This document shows, piece after piece, positions 1 through 8,787 of a stretch of DNA of 8,810 bases. The DNA lies in the NCBI GenBank assembly GCA_030622775.1, contig JAUXFS010000046.1:1-8810 (forward strand), read 5' to 3'. Origin of the DNA: Rhodospirillales bacterium (GTDB taxonomy: Bacteria; Pseudomonadota; Alphaproteobacteria; Rhodospirillales; Defluviicoccaceae). The notes under the pieces are model-generated. The model was not told the origin of the DNA. It saw only the letters and a program-made list of their open reading frames with translations, and ran no database searches. Position 1 is the first letter of the stretch; the number at the start of each line of letters is the position of its first letter. The translations under genes and the position numbers were made by a program.

Positions 1-99
1 CGCACGCATAGTCCCGACAACCGAAAGCTGATCGGTCGGATCCAACACATTCTGCGCCTTCTTCGCCGGTTCGCGGCCCTGCCCGAATCGGTGGATTAA
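1..99 (+). CDS. Possible C-terminal end of an unrecognised protein (partial)
   Basis: Frame 1 is open from the window edge to a TAA at 97-99, giving about 32 residues that end in ALPESVD. The other two plus frames meet stops within the first 30 bases. The visible tail is basic and leucine/arginine-rich (LRLLRRF), compatible with a C-terminal helix, but I recognise no family. Support for the plus strand is indirect: a hairpin followed by six T residues starts four bases after the stop, as expected of a terminator. The same codon register is also open on the minus strand, so an antisense gene cannot be excluded from so short a piece. No function is proposed. Confidence 0.35.
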   Translation, partial: RTHSPDNRKLIGRIQHILRLLRRFAALPESVD

Positions 100-102
100 T
101 AC

Positions 103-173
103 CGACGGTCGAGCCGCGTTTCCGCAAAGCCCCCGACGACAACGCGGCGAGACTCCGTCGCAATCGCTTTTTT
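103..173 (+). terminator. Putative Rho-independent terminator after the upstream gene
   Basis: GCCGCGTT (113-120) pairs perfectly with AACGCGGC (141-148). An outer arm CGACGG (103-108) pairs with CCGTCG (155-160). A competing short hairpin is GCGGCG (144-149) with CGTCGC (156-161, one G-U pair). A run of six T residues follows at 168-173. The 20-base loop of the long form and the 6-7 base gap before the T-run are not ideal. The position, immediately after a stop codon and before a new gene, favours a terminator that isolates rquA from the gene upstream. Confidence 0.4.
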
Positions 174-237
174 AGACCTTTGCAGGAATGTCGACTTCAG
201 TGTATGCGAGGGGTGCTCAAATGGGCGGGGGTATCCG

Positions 238-978
238 ATGGACGGCGGGATCGACAAGAATTTTGCTTCGATAAGCGATCCGGAGCCCCCCCGGCTGCCC
301 GACTATCTGGTCGAGACCTATACCTGGGCCTATCTCAAGCCGGCGAGCATTATCCTGCTCGACAATTCCCTGGTGGTCACGTCGATCCTGTGGGGCAATT
401 TCCGAAGATTGGTACGGGCCGCGTGCAGCGAGTTCCAGCCCGGTCAAACGGTGTTGCAGGCGGCCAGCGTCTACGGCAGCTTTTCCGCCGACCTTGCCGA
501 GGTCGTCGGCCGTCATGGCCGGCTCGACATCATCGATATCGCGCCGCTGCAGGTGGCCAATTCCCGGCGAAAACTCAAAGACTACCCGCAGGCGCGCGTC
601 CGCCTGGCCGACGCCGCTTCCCCCGGCGGCGGGATCTACGACAGCGTATGCTGCTTCTTTCTGCTTCACGAAATTCCCGACGATCACAAGCGGGCGGTGG
701 TGGACGGGCTCCTGGCAAAGGTGCCGCCGGAAGGCAAGGCGGTGTTCGTCGACTATCATCAGACCGTTCCGGTTCATCCGCTCCGCGTGGTGATGGGAAT
801 GGTGTTTCGCTGGCTGGAACCATACGCGTCCGGGCTGGTCAAAAGGGAAATCGCCGATTTCGCCAGCGACCGCGATGACTTTACCTGGCGGAAAAAAACC
901 TATTTCGGCGGGCTCTACCAGAAGGTGGTGGCGATTCGAAAGCCCGGAGTAGCCCTCTCGGCACAACTCACCGGGTAG
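238..978 (+). CDS. rquA: Rhodoquinone biosynthesis protein RquA (SAM-dependent, methyltransferase fold)
   Basis: RquA converts ubiquinone to rhodoquinone by replacing a ring methoxy group with an amino group; published work on the family reports S-adenosylmethionine as amino donor. The 246-residue protein has the family's N-terminal signature LPDYLVETYTWAYLKP (20-35), then LWGNF (51-55). A class I methyltransferase-like core follows: an altered glycine loop VLQAASVYGSFS (72-83) in place of the usual DxGxGxG, an acidic strand-2 end at D100 (DIIDIAP), FFLLHEIPDD (140-149) and VFVDYH (169-174). The C-terminal part has WLEPYASGL (192-200). The altered glycine loop is what separates RquA from its UbiE/UbiG relatives. 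ATG 238 is the only reasonable start; a G-rich stretch precedes it but no clean Shine-Dalgarno. Two lines counted by hand (361-420, 841-900) are 57% and 52% GC, lower than the bkd genes (72% at 1621-1680), which fits the known patchy, transfer-prone distribution of rquA. It lies 52 bases upstream of the bkd operon on the same strand. A generic UbiE-like methyltransferase is the alternative, much less likely. Confidence 0.87.
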   Translation: MDGGIDKNFASISDPEPPRLPDYLVETYTWAYLKPASIILLDNSLVVTSILWGNFRRLVRAACSEFQPGQTVLQAASVYGSFSADLAEVVGRHGRLDIIDIAPLQVANSRRKLKDYPQARVRLADAASPGGGIYDSVCCFFLLHEIPDDHKRAVVDGLLAKVPPEGKAVFVDYHQTVPVHPLRVVMGMVFRWLEPYASGLVKREIADFASDRDDFTWRKKTYFGGLYQKVVAIRKPGVALSAQLTG

Positions 979-990
979 TCGGTCGGAAAC

Positions 991-1012
991 GCCTTCCCCG
1001 GACTCTGAAGGC
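991..1012 (+). other. Small hairpin between rquA and bkdA1
   Basis: GCCTTC (991-996) and GAAGGC (1007-1012) form a perfect six-base-pair stem with a ten-base loop. It sits 12 bases after the rquA stop and ends 5 bases before the bkdA1 ribosome binding site. There is no T-run, so it is not a convincing terminator. It could be an mRNA-stabilising or processing hairpin, a partial attenuator, or chance in GC-rich DNA. Confidence 0.3.
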
Positions 1013-1030
1013 CAGCGGGGAGTTGGAACG

Positions 1031-2263
1031 ATGACCTACTACAAGCCGCTCAGTCTATACGTGCCGGAGCCGTCGGTTCGTCCGGGCGACAAGCCCGATT
1101 TCTCCAAGTTCGCGATCCCGAAAGCGGGCAGCGTCCGTCGACCGGAGATCGACGTCTCGGAGGAGGAGATCCGCGATCTCGCCTACGGCATCATCAGGGT
1201 GCTGAATCGCGACGGCGAGGCGGTCGGCCCCTGGGCGGGCGTCATGGACGACGAGACCGCGCTGAAGGGGCTGCGTTACATGATGAAGACCCGCGCCTAC
1301 GACGCGCGGATGCAGAAGGCTCAGCGCCAGGGGAAGACGTCCTTCTACATGCAGTGCTTGGGCGAGGAGGCGATCGCGGTCGCCCATCAGATGGCGCTGT
1401 CCCCGGGAGACATGAACTTCCCGACCTATCGCCAGCAAGGCCTGCTGATCGCGCGCGAGCATCCGCTGGTCGAGATGATGTGCCAGATCTATTCGAACTC
1501 GGGCGACGTGCTGGGCGGACGGCAGATGCCGGTTATGTACTCGTCGCGCGACTCCGGGTTCTTCTCGATTTCGGGCAACCTGGGCACACAGTACGTCCAG
1601 GCGGTGGGCTGGGCGATGGCGTCGGCGATCAAGGGCGACACCAAGATCGCCTCGGCCTGGATCGGCGACGGCGCGACGGCGTCCAACGATTTTCACTCGG
1701 CGCTGCTGTACGCCTCGGTCTATCGACCGCCGGTCATCCTCAACGTCGTGAACAACCAGTGGGCCATATCGACCTTCCAGGGGATCGCGACCGGTCAGTC
1801 GGTGACCTTCGCCACGCGGGCCCTCGGCTATGGTCTCAACGCACTCAGAGTCGACGGCAACGACTTCCTCGCCGTCTACGCCGTCTCGAAATGGGCCGTC
1901 GAACGGGCACGGAGAAACTTCGGGCCGACGTTCATCGAGTGGGTGACCTACCGGGTCGGGGCGCATTCGAGCTCCGACGATCCGTCGAAGTACCGCCCGC
2001 TGGACGAATCCAGCGCGTGGCCCATGGGGGACCCGATCGAGCGCCTCAAGAACCATCTGATCGTCCGGGGTGTCTGGTCCGACGACAGGCATGTCCAGTT
2101 GGACGCCGAGTTGCACGACGAGATCCGCGACGCCGCCAAGGAAGCGGAAAGCCATGGCACGTTGGGACAGGGCCCCGCGCCGAGCGCCAAGGAGATGTTC
2201 GAGGACGTTTTCAAGGAGATGCCGCCGCACCTGCGCCGCCAACGCCAGCAAATGGGGGTGTGA
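1031..2263 (+). CDS. bkdA1: Branched-chain 2-oxoacid dehydrogenase E1 component, alpha subunit
   Basis: With BkdA2 this forms the thiamine-diphosphate-dependent E1 that decarboxylates the 2-oxoacids of valine, leucine and isoleucine and passes the acyl group to E2 lipoate. At 410 residues it matches, from memory, the length of Pseudomonas putida BkdA1 and aligns with it end to end, from the N-terminal LYVPEP (9-14) to the C-terminal LRRQRQQMGV. The thiamine-diphosphate motif is GDG (212-214) through NN (241-242). The substrate-channel region includes SFYMQCLGEEA (104-114) and FPTYRQQ (130-136). The loop YRVGAHSSSDDPSKYR (307-322) corresponds to the loop phosphorylated by BCKDH kinase in animals; no kinase gene is seen here. 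The roughly 40-residue N-terminal arm is typical of bacterial Bkd E1 alpha and absent from pyruvate dehydrogenase E1 alpha. ATG 1031 has a good ribosome binding site, GGGGAG (1017-1022), eight bases upstream. First gene of the tight bkd cluster; three bases separate its stop from bkdA2. Confidence 0.96.
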   Translation: MTYYKPLSLYVPEPSVRPGDKPDFSKFAIPKAGSVRRPEIDVSEEEIRDLAYGIIRVLNRDGEAVGPWAGVMDDETALKGLRYMMKTRAYDARMQKAQRQGKTSFYMQCLGEEAIAVAHQMALSPGDMNFPTYRQQGLLIAREHPLVEMMCQIYSNSGDVLGGRQMPVMYSSRDSGFFSISGNLGTQYVQAVGWAMASAIKGDTKIASAWIGDGATASNDFHSALLYASVYRPPVILNVVNNQWAISTFQGIATGQSVTFATRALGYGLNALRVDGNDFLAVYAVSKWAVERARRNFGPTFIEWVTYRVGAHSSSDDPSKYRPLDESSAWPMGDPIERLKNHLIVRGVWSDDRHVQLDAELHDEIRDAAKEAESHGTLGQGPAPSAKEMFEDVFKEMPPHLRRQRQQMGV

Positions 2264-2266
2264 GCC

Positions 2267-3280
2267 ATGGCGCGCATGAACATGATCGAGGCCATCCGTG
2301 ACGCGATGGACGTGAAGCTCGGGCAGGACGACGACGTCGTGGTCTTCGGCGAGGACGTCGGCTATTTCGGTGGCGTCTTTCGGTGCACCGACGGGTTGCA
2401 GCGGAAGTACGGCAAGAGCCGCGTTTTCGATACCCCGATCAACGAAAGCGGCATCGTCGGCGTGGCGGTCGGGATGGGCGCCTACGGGTTGCGGCCGATC
2501 GCCGAAGTGCAGTTTGCCGACTACGTCTATCCGGCCTACGACCAGATCGTGTCGGAGGCGGCGCGGCTGCGCCACCGCTCCCATGGTCAGTTCACGTCGC
2601 CGATCACCATCCGCATGCCGTGCGGCGGGGGCATCTTCGGCGGACAGACCCACAGCCAGACCCCCGAAGCCTTGTTCACCCATGTCGCCGGCCTCAAGAC
2701 GGTGCTGCCGTCCAATCCGTATGATGCGAAGGGGTTGCTGATCGCGTCGATCGAGGACGACGATCCGGTCATCTTTTTCGAGCCGAAGCGGCTGTACAAC
2801 GGCCCTTTCGACGGACACCACGACCGCCCGGTCACTCCGTGGTCGAAGCACGCTCTCGGCGATGTGCCCGAAGGCCACTACGTGGTTCCGCTCGGCGAGG
2901 CGGCCATTCGGCGCGAGGGGTCCGATGTCACGGTACTCGCCTATGGCACGATGGTCTTCGTCGCCCAGGCGGCGGCGGCGGAAACGGGCATCGACGCCGA
3001 GATCATCGACCTGAGAACGCTGCTGCCACTGGATCTCGACCGCATCGAGGCCTCGGTCAAGAAGACCGGGCGCTGCCTGATCGTGCATGAGGCAACGTTC
3101 ACGTCGGGCTACGGCGCGGAGCTGTCCGCCCTCGTCCAGGAAACCTGCTTCTATCACCTCGAGGCACCGATCGAGCGCGTGACCGGCTGGGACACGCCGT
3201 ATCCCCATGCTCAGGAGTGGGACTATTTCCCGGGGCCGGCCCGGGTCGGAGCTGGCTTGAAGCGCGTGATGGAGGCGTGA
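2267..3280 (+). CDS. bkdA2: Branched-chain 2-oxoacid dehydrogenase E1 component, beta subunit
   Basis: Beta subunit of the alpha2beta2 E1; it supplies the residue that activates the thiamine diphosphate aminopyrimidine ring and part of the active site. The protein has 337 residues, normal for the family. The transketolase pyrimidine-binding domain covers about 4-180, with the conserved activating glutamate E60 in INESGIVG (58-65), the segment EVQFADYVYPAYDQI (80-94) and the active-site histidine H129 in GGQTHSQ (125-131). The transketolase C-terminal domain covers about 205-330, with VLAYGTMV (223-230), DLRTLLPLD (248-256) and HEATFTSGYGAE (274-285). FEPKRLYNGPFDG (171-183) favours a branched-chain over a pyruvate enzyme. 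Two ATGs are possible, 2267 and 2276; 2267 is chosen because it lies just after the bkdA1 stop with the G-rich end of bkdA1 (GGGGG, 2254-2258) at ribosome-binding distance. Translation is probably coupled to bkdA1 and to bkdB, whose ATG is one base beyond this stop. Confidence 0.96.
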   Translation: MARMNMIEAIRDAMDVKLGQDDDVVVFGEDVGYFGGVFRCTDGLQRKYGKSRVFDTPINESGIVGVAVGMGAYGLRPIAEVQFADYVYPAYDQIVSEAARLRHRSHGQFTSPITIRMPCGGGIFGGQTHSQTPEALFTHVAGLKTVLPSNPYDAKGLLIASIEDDDPVIFFEPKRLYNGPFDGHHDRPVTPWSKHALGDVPEGHYVVPLGEAAIRREGSDVTVLAYGTMVFVAQAAAAETGIDAEIIDLRTLLPLDLDRIEASVKKTGRCLIVHEATFTSGYGAELSALVQETCFYHLEAPIERVTGWDTPYPHAQEWDYFPGPARVGAGLKRVMEA

Positions 3281-3281
3281 G

Positions 3282-4556
3282 ATGGGCACGTACGTCATCA
3301 AATTGCCCGACGTCGGCGAAGGCATCGCCGAGGCCGAAATCGCCGAGTGGAACGTAAAGCTTGGAGACCACGTGAGAGAGGACGACGTCCTCGGGTCGGT
3401 GATGACCGACAAGGCCACCGTCGAAATCCCGTCACCGGTCGACGGCAAAATCCTGTGGCTGGCCGCGGACGCCGGCGTCTTGGTGGCAATCGGGTCGGAT
3501 TTCGTGAAGCTGGAGGTCAGCGGTGAAGGCAACGTCAACGCCGCCGCGGAGGCGCCCGAAGCGCTGTCGCCCCAGGAAGCGGTAACGACGCCGGCCCCCG
3601 AGCCCGCGGCGACTCCGGCGGCGAAACGCCCCGCCACGCCGCCACCGGGGTTGCAGCGGCGGGGGTTGCCGCGGCCGATCGGCGAGAAGCCGGTCGCGTC
3701 CCCGGCCGTGCGCCATCGGGCCCGCGAGATGGGCATCGATCTCCGCTATGCGCGCGGCACCGGACCCGCCGGCAGGATTACCCACGAGGATCTGGACGAC
3801 TACGCCACCGGCGCCGCCGCGTCGGCCGTGCGGGGAGGCACGCTGGTCGCCGATACCTCGGTCGTCGAAACGCCGATCATCGGGCTCAGGCGCAAGATCG
3901 CCGCCAAGATGCAGGAGTCCAAGCGCCGAATTCCGCATATCACCTACGTCGAGGAAATCGACGTCACCGAGGTCGAGAACCTGCGCGGCCGGCTCAACGA
4001 GACCAAGCGCGAGGACCAGCCGCGCTTGACGATGCTGCCGTTCCTGATGCGCGCGATCGTCGCGGCGCTGCGCGACTCCCCGGAGATGAGCGCGCTGTTC
4101 GACGACGATGCCGGGGTCGTTCGCCAGTACGGCGCCGCGCACATCGGCGTCGCGGCGCAGACGGCGGCCGGCCTCGTCGTGGCGGTGGTCAAGCATGCGG
4201 AAGCGCGCGACCTGTGGGATTGCGCCGCCGAGGTCAAACGGCTGGCCGATGCGGCACGCGACGGCAAGGCGACGCGCGAGGAGCTCGGCGGCTCGACGAT
4301 CACGATTACCAGCCTCGGAGCGATGGGCGGGCTGGTCACCCCGCCGGTGATCAATTACCCGGAGGTGGCAATCATCGGCGTCAACAAGATCCGCATGCAG
4401 GCCGTCTACGTGGACGGCGGTTTCGTTCCGAGGAAGATCATGAACCTGTCGTCGTCGTTCGATCACCGGGTGATCGACGGCTGGGACGCCGCCGCGTTCA
4501 TCCAGCGCATCAAGGCGCTGCTCGAACACCCGGCAACGATATTCATGGAGGGGTGA
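3282..4556 (+). CDS. bkdB: Branched-chain 2-oxoacid dehydrogenase E2 (lipoamide acyltransferase)
   Basis: E2 is the structural core of the complex; it carries the acyl group on a lipoyl-lysine and transfers it to coenzyme A, giving isobutyryl-, isovaleryl- or 2-methylbutanoyl-CoA. The 424 residues show the standard order. A single lipoyl domain (about 1-78) has lipoyl-lysine K44 in MTDKATVEIP. An Ala/Pro/Glu-rich flexible linker covers about 80-135. A peripheral-subunit-binding domain (about 137-174) runs from VASPAVRHRARE to GRITHEDLDDY. The catalytic acyltransferase domain (about 195-424) contains the active-site motif DHRVIDG, with H395 and D399. One lipoyl domain is usual for bacterial BkdB, whereas many pyruvate dehydrogenase E2s have two or three. 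Excellent ribosome binding site GGAGG (3271-3275) inside the end of bkdA2, seven bases before ATG. The stop TGA is directly followed by the lpdV ATG. Pyruvate dehydrogenase E2 is the alternative, disfavoured by the E1 genes alongside. Confidence 0.95.
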   Translation: MGTYVIKLPDVGEGIAEAEIAEWNVKLGDHVREDDVLGSVMTDKATVEIPSPVDGKILWLAADAGVLVAIGSDFVKLEVSGEGNVNAAAEAPEALSPQEAVTTPAPEPAATPAAKRPATPPPGLQRRGLPRPIGEKPVASPAVRHRAREMGIDLRYARGTGPAGRITHEDLDDYATGAAASAVRGGTLVADTSVVETPIIGLRRKIAAKMQESKRRIPHITYVEEIDVTEVENLRGRLNETKREDQPRLTMLPFLMRAIVAALRDSPEMSALFDDDAGVVRQYGAAHIGVAAQTAAGLVVAVVKHAEARDLWDCAAEVKRLADAARDGKATREELGGSTITITSLGAMGGLVTPPVINYPEVAIIGVNKIRMQAVYVDGGFVPRKIMNLSSSFDHRVIDGWDAAAFIQRIKALLEHPATIFMEG

Positions 4557-5951
4557 ATGAAAACGCTCTCCTGCCGGGTCCTCGTGCTCGGCGGCGGACC
4601 GGGCGGCTACGTGGCGGCGATCCGCGCCGGACAACTCGGCCTCGACACGGTAATCGTCGAAGGCAAGAAGCTCGGCGGCACCTGCCTCAACGTCGGCTGT
4701 ATCCCATCGAAGGCGCTGATTCACGCGGCGGACGAATTCGCGGCGGCGCAACGCTTTGCCACCGGCAATCCCCTCGGGATCTCGGTTTCGAACCCGGCGA
4801 TCGACCTCGCGAAAACCGTCGCCTGGAAGGACGGGATCGTCAAACGACTCAATACCGGCGTCGCCGGCCTGCTCGACAAGGCGAAGGTCAAGGCGGTCGA
4901 GGGCTGGGGCATAATGCGCGACGGCAAGACTTGCGTCGTCGAGACCGCCGACGGTCCGCTGACCATCGAAGCCGAAAATGTCGTCCTCGCGGCGGGCTCG
5001 GAACCCGTTGAGCTGCCGTTCCTTCCGTTCGGCGGCATCGTGATCTCGTCGACCGAGGCGCTGTCGCTCGACTCGGTGCCCGAGCGCCTGGTGGTCGTCG
5101 GTGGCGGCTACATCGGCCTGGAGCTGGGCTTCGCCTACCGCAAGATGGGATCGACGGTCAGCGTCGTCGAGGCCCTCGGCCGCATCCTGCCGCAATACGA
5201 CACCGATCTGACCCGGCCCGTTCGCAAGAGCCTCGACAGCCACGGGATCGCGGTGATGCTGGGGACCAAGGCGCTCGGCCTCACCGACAACGGCGACGGC
5301 CTACGCATCGAGACCGCCGGCGGAGAGGCGCCGGCGATCGCCGCCGACAAGATCCTGGTCACCGTCGGCCGGCGGCCGAAGACCGACGGCTGGGGCCTGA
5401 AGGGGCTCGACCTCGCCATGAACGGCCAATCCATCCGGATCGACGATCAGTGCCGCACCTCGATGACCGGCATCTGGGCCATCGGCGACGTCACCGGCGA
5501 GCCGATGCTGGCGCACCGCGCGACGGCGCAGGGGGAGATGGTCGCCGAGATCATCGCCGGCGAGAAACGGTCCTTCGACAACGTCTGCATCCCGGCGGTC
5601 GCGTTCACCGATCCCGAGATCGTCGTCGCCGGGCTCTCGCCCGAGGAAGCGGCGGCGGCGGGCCACGAGATCGTCACCGGCCAGTTCCCGTTCCTCGCCA
5701 ACGGACGCGCCATGACCATGGAGCGGGAAAACGGGTTCGTGCGCATCGTCGCCCGGGCGGACAATCACCTGGTGCTCGGCATCCAGGCGGTGGGCGGCGG
5801 CGTGTCGGAACTCTCGGCGAGCTTCAGCCTCGCCCTCGAGATGGGGGCGCGGCTGGAAGACTTGGCCGGGACCATCCACGCCCATCCGACGCTGAGCGAA
5901 GCCGTCCTCGAAGCCTCGCTGAAGGCCCTCGGCCACGCGATCCATATCTGA
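4557..5951 (+). CDS. lpdV: Dihydrolipoyl dehydrogenase (E3) of the branched-chain complex
   Basis: A flavoprotein that reoxidises the E2 dihydrolipoyl group and reduces NAD+. The 464 residues have every hallmark of the class I disulfide oxidoreductases. The FAD loop is LGGGPGGY (11-18). The redox disulfide is C43/C48 in GGTCLNVGCIPSK. The second nucleotide-binding motif for NAD is VVGGGYIGLE (180-189), and the second FAD contact is IWAIGDVTGEPMLAH (306-320). The dimer-interface motif HAHPTLSE (441-448) has the catalytic H443/E448 pair. Its ATG abuts the bkdB stop, and the ribosome binding site GGAGGGG (4547-4553) lies within bkdB, so it is the dedicated E3 of this complex and last gene of the operon. 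Whether it also serves other 2-oxoacid dehydrogenases or the glycine cleavage system cannot be told from the sequence. No truncation or missing catalytic residue is seen. Confidence 0.96.
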   Translation: MKTLSCRVLVLGGGPGGYVAAIRAGQLGLDTVIVEGKKLGGTCLNVGCIPSKALIHAADEFAAAQRFATGNPLGISVSNPAIDLAKTVAWKDGIVKRLNTGVAGLLDKAKVKAVEGWGIMRDGKTCVVETADGPLTIEAENVVLAAGSEPVELPFLPFGGIVISSTEALSLDSVPERLVVVGGGYIGLELGFAYRKMGSTVSVVEALGRILPQYDTDLTRPVRKSLDSHGIAVMLGTKALGLTDNGDGLRIETAGGEAPAIAADKILVTVGRRPKTDGWGLKGLDLAMNGQSIRIDDQCRTSMTGIWAIGDVTGEPMLAHRATAQGEMVAEIIAGEKRSFDNVCIPAVAFTDPEIVVAGLSPEEAAAAGHEIVTGQFPFLANGRAMTMERENGFVRIVARADNHLVLGIQAVGGGVSELSASFSLALEMGARLEDLAGTIHAHPTLSEAVLEASLKALGHAIHI

Positions 5952-5978
5952 TCACCCGCGCGCCGATGGCGAGCCCCG

Positions 5979-6003
5979 GTCGATTGGGCGACCTCAATCC
6001 GAC
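5979..6003. terminator. Weak hairpin at the convergent lpdV / sixA junction
   Basis: GTCGATTG (5979-5986) pairs with CAATCCGAC (5995-6003) with one bulged C, leaving an eight-base loop. It lies 27 bases beyond the lpdV stop and overlaps the sixA stop codon at 5994-5996. Its position in the 42-base convergent gap suits a bidirectional terminator, but no T-run follows on either strand, so termination may instead be Rho-dependent. Confidence 0.25.
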
Positions 6004-6512
6004 TCCAGATCCCTGGGGCAAACAAAGGCATCCAGTCTGGCGCATCCGGCTTCGAGTTCCCGCCAATTCCGGATTTCGGCGGACAACACCGCCAACGCCC
6101 CGGTGGGGAACTTGCCCGCAAGCCGGGCGCGGGGGGCCTGTTCGCCGGAGCCGACAAGCACCTTGGCCAGTGTCTCCAGACCAGGATTGTGGCCGATGAC
6201 CATCACCGAGGCGGTGTCCCCAAGCTGGCGCAATCTCCGCAGCAACGCGGGCGCTTCCGCCAGGTAGACGCCCTTCTCGAAGCGGGTGGGCACGGCGCCG
6301 CCGAACGACTCGAGCATCCGCTCCAGCGTTTCGCGCGTTCGCCGCGACGGGGAACAGAGAATCTGGGCCGGACCGATGCCGGCGCCGGCCACGTAACCGG
6401 CCATCAACGCCGCGGCCCGACGGCCCCGTTTGCCGAGCGGGCGATCGAAGTCTTCGAGACTCTTATCCTTCCAGCTCGACTTGAAATGGCGAAGCAGATA
6501 GAGCGTTTTCAT
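5994..6512 (-). CDS. sixA: SixA-type histidine phosphatase family protein
   Basis: A small single-domain member of the histidine phosphatase (phosphoglycerate mutase-like) superfamily. E. coli SixA removes phosphate from phosphohistidine proteins, but family members also act on small phosphorylated molecules, so the substrate here is not settled. In 172 residues the catalytic set is complete: phospho-accepting H9 in YLLRHFKSSW (5-14), the family element DFDRPLGKRGRRAA (21-34), phosphate-binding arginines in CSPSRRTRET (53-62), an acidic residue E86 in VYLAEAPAL (83-91), and the second histidine H108 in VIGHNPGLE (105-113). Position 10 is phenylalanine where SixA-like proteins more often have alanine or glycine. 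No signal peptide or membrane segment, so probably cytoplasmic. The start is the only ATG before the conserved N-terminal strand; no strong ribosome binding site precedes it. It lies 55 bases downstream of ppk1 on the same strand and is probably co-transcribed with it. Confidence 0.87.
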   Translation of the reverse strand: MKTLYLLRHFKSSWKDKSLEDFDRPLGKRGRRAAALMAGYVAGAGIGPAQILCSPSRRTRETLERMLESFGGAVPTRFEKGVYLAEAPALLRRLRQLGDTASVMVIGHNPGLETLAKVLVGSGEQAPRARLAGKFPTGALAVLSAEIRNWRELEAGCARLDAFVCPRDLESD

Positions 6513-6567
6513 GGGCGACGGGGTCTAGGAAAAGCTGCTCTTGGCTTAATATCGAGGACCGTGGGTA
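6513..6567 (-). other. Short ppk1-sixA spacer
   Basis: The 55 bases between the ppk1 stop and the sixA start are richer in A and T near the ppk1 end (around 6547-6573) than the surrounding DNA. I see no hairpin with a T-run and no convincing promoter, so read-through from ppk1 into sixA is the simplest reading. Confidence 0.3.

Positions 6568-8787
<2,220 letters not shown>

Noticed and set aside
1..99. Minus-strand reading of the first 99 bases as the start of a divergent gene
   Set aside because: That register is also open, but a hairpin with T-run on the plus strand just after the plus-strand stop favours the plus reading; neither is certain.
180..209. Possible promoter for rquA: TTGCAG (180-185), 17-base spacer, TATGCG (203-208)
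   Set aside because: Only three of six positions match consensus in each box, so it is not distinguishable from chance. I found no FNR-like TTGAT-N4-ATCAA site in the region.
217..966. Minus-strand open frame opposite rquA
   Set aside because: No domain motif; the plus-strand frame matches RquA across its length.
1055..3736. Very long open frame (893 codons) on the minus strand opposite bkdA1, bkdA2 and bkdB
   Set aside because: Its residue composition (Arg/Asp/His/Val/Gly-rich, no recognisable motif) is what high-GC coding DNA gives in antisense. The plus-strand genes beneath it are complete and carry all catalytic motifs.
3432..5243. Long minus-strand open frame (603 codons) opposite bkdB and lpdV
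   Set aside because: Antisense shadow of two well-supported genes; low-complexity and without domain signatures.
1031..5951. Pyruvate or acetoin dehydrogenase complex instead of branched-chain
   Set aside because: The E1 alpha N-terminal arm and its end-to-end resemblance to Pseudomonas BkdA1, together with the bkdA1-bkdA2-bkdB-lpdV gene order, point to the branched-chain complex.
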